Of a DNA stretch of 64,000 nucleotides, positions 62,901 through 64,000 are shown in pieces (within the stretch, counting starts at the first letter, position 1; every line of letters starts with the position of its first letter). The stretch spans positions 124,001-188,000 of the forward strand of contig NW_017802379.1 in assembly GCF_001625305.1 (NCBI RefSeq), in the 5' to 3' direction. Both the position numbers and the translations under genes were made by a program. The notes under the pieces were generated by a model, which was given only the letters and a program-made list of their open reading frames with translations, ran no database searches and was not told the DNA's origin. Origin of the DNA: Branchiostoma belcheri. Lineage: Eukaryota > Chordata > Leptocardii > Amphioxiformes > Branchiostomatidae.

Positions 62901-64000
62901 CTCGTTCGTACCTACCATATTTGTTTTAACTTTTATCCCACATGTAAATTACTAGTACTTTATTTCTGTATTCTCCTTCCAAGGTGGTCAGATTTGAGTT
63001 CCAAAGTTCCTTTCTATTTTTTTAGAGCCCGAACTAGGTTCTATCGTGTTCGATCGAACATACACATAGTTCTGGGTAATTTGAATCGAACGCGTGTTCC
63101 ATTTGGGCTCGCGAGATTAAGTTGAGGGCATGCACAACTGTAGTAGGGTCTATGGTAACTGCCTGGCAAATGGATACTGCCCGGCCAATTTGATATATTT
63201 ATCTTTGCAGCCCCCTAAAGATTTGCTTAGAGATATGTTATTCCTCGTAGACGGGACTTTCTGGAGTATTACCAATCTCCAAAATCTCACGTTCTGTAAC
63301 CCCTGCCGATCTTTTCCTTTACTGTAGAACACGGAGGTTGGTCGTCCTGGGCTAACTGGACCAGCTGCCCGGTTACGTGCGGAGGGGGGCAGCTGTTCCG
63401 GACGAGAACATGCACAGACCCGGCTCCAGACTTCGGAGGGGACGACTGTATCGGCAACAGTCACGAAACCGCCAACTGTGCCATCGCCGACTGCCCAAGT
63501 AAGTGCCGTTTTATATGAATTAATGAACGAAGACCTTTATTGTCTCTTTCTCTCTACATGTGTGTGTTCGTGCGTGTGTGTGTGTGTGTGTAAGTGTGTG
63601 TGTGTCGTGCGTGCGTGCGTGCGTACATGTGTGTGTTCGTGTGTGTTTGTTCGTGTGTGTACTCGTATGTGTGCGTGCGTGCGCGCGCGTGTGTGCATGT
63701 GTGAGCCACAGCACTGACATTGCAATGTGCCCACAGTACAGCTTACCTTCAATTGTTGTCTTATTACCCAGCTATGACGTCAGACGGGGACGGTGACACC
63801 TCCCTGACGTCACGTGAGATCATCATCCTGTCCACGCTGCTGCCGCTCGTCGTCATCCTGCTGGTGACGTTAGCGGTGTTCGTCACTCTCTGGAGGGGAG
63901 CCAAGAAGGCTGCTGCCGCCGTCACACCGTCCATAGGGATCCGACAGGGTCCGTCCACAGCCATGGACAACCCTATCCCTCCACAGCTACAGGCGGCCGG
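59950..64000 (+). CDS. Type I membrane protein with three thrombospondin type 1 repeats (partial, 3' end outside)
   Basis: Exons: 59950-60010, 61374-61418, 62090-62266, 62709-62903, 63328-63498, 63772-64000 (continues). All junctions are phase 1. Exon 1 is a signal peptide (MYLLEVFTCFGVLLCCSLKY). Exon 2 is a short Cys-rich linker. Exons 3-5 each encode one TSR with the tryptophan motif (GGWSGW, EWSAWS, GGWSSW: C-mannosylation type), the RTRTC strand and six Cys. Exon 6 starts with an acidic stalk, then a transmembrane helix (~233-257, IIILSTLLPLVVILLVTLAV) and a basic RGAKKAAAA start of the cytoplasmic tail. Likely a cell-surface adhesion or ligand-binding protein; not matched to a named family. 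An extra small exon in the intron between exons 2 and 3 cannot be excluded. Confidence 0.85.
62408..62585. mobile_element. MITE, family Q (copy 3), rearranged
   Basis: CCAGGCTTTAGATACGGCTG, GAAAGAGTAGAGATCGGCCA, AATAGACAGATAGCATGCCA then a second GGCGGCTGGGAAGAGTAGAA stretch in the same direction, so this copy is a direct rather than inverted pair. In the intron between TSR1 and TSR2 exons. Confidence 0.6.
63555..63705 (+). repeat. GT-rich microsatellite in the last visible intron
   Basis: GTGTG/GTGCG/GTTCG units between exon 5 and exon 6 of the TSR gene. Confidence 0.95.

Overview
The window is animal genomic DNA: intron-rich genes with GT/AG junctions, dense short repeats, tRNA-headed SINEs, MITEs and microsatellites. 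A compact chordate-type genome fits best, and amphioxus (Branchiostoma) is my first guess. The grounds are three. There is a GH63 protein of the yeast YMR196W/bacterial type, which I do not associate with vertebrates. There is a neuropeptide-type GPCR. There are tandem repeats anchored on exon/intron junctions, a style of minisatellite I recall being reported for amphioxus. Species is an inference; no marker gene is present.

Layout: (1) 1-1.5 kb: coding exon of a small secreted (possibly neuropeptide-like) precursor on the minus strand, with a tandem array of its splice acceptor/start region just upstream, and a MITE. (2) 1.5-9.9 kb: no gene recognised; repeats, hairpins and tails of non-LTR elements. 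(3) 9.916-31.218 kb, plus strand: a complete 18-exon gene for an ~892-residue GH63 family glycoside hydrolase, with an assembly gap in intron 14. (4) 31.2-37.2 kb: intergenic. (5) 37.264-54.680 kb, minus strand: a complete six-exon class A GPCR gene (~532 residues) with introns up to ~12.5 kb. (6) 55-59.9 kb: intergenic, CA-rich microsatellites, a 180-190 bp tandem array, a SINE and a MITE. (7) 59.950-64.000 kb, plus strand: first six exons of a type I membrane protein with a signal peptide, three thrombospondin type 1 repeats and one transmembrane helix; it runs off the window.

The genes are unrelated in function and are not an operon-like system. The most striking signal is structural: at seven separate exon/intron junctions, spread over three of the four genes, a segment spanning the junction (exon edge, splice site and adjacent intron) has been tandemly copied, from 2 to 9 times. 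A second signal is a dispersed palindromic repeat family carrying a hammerhead-ribozyme-like core (CTGANGA, hairpin, GAAA) whose stem II shows apparent compensatory changes between copies.
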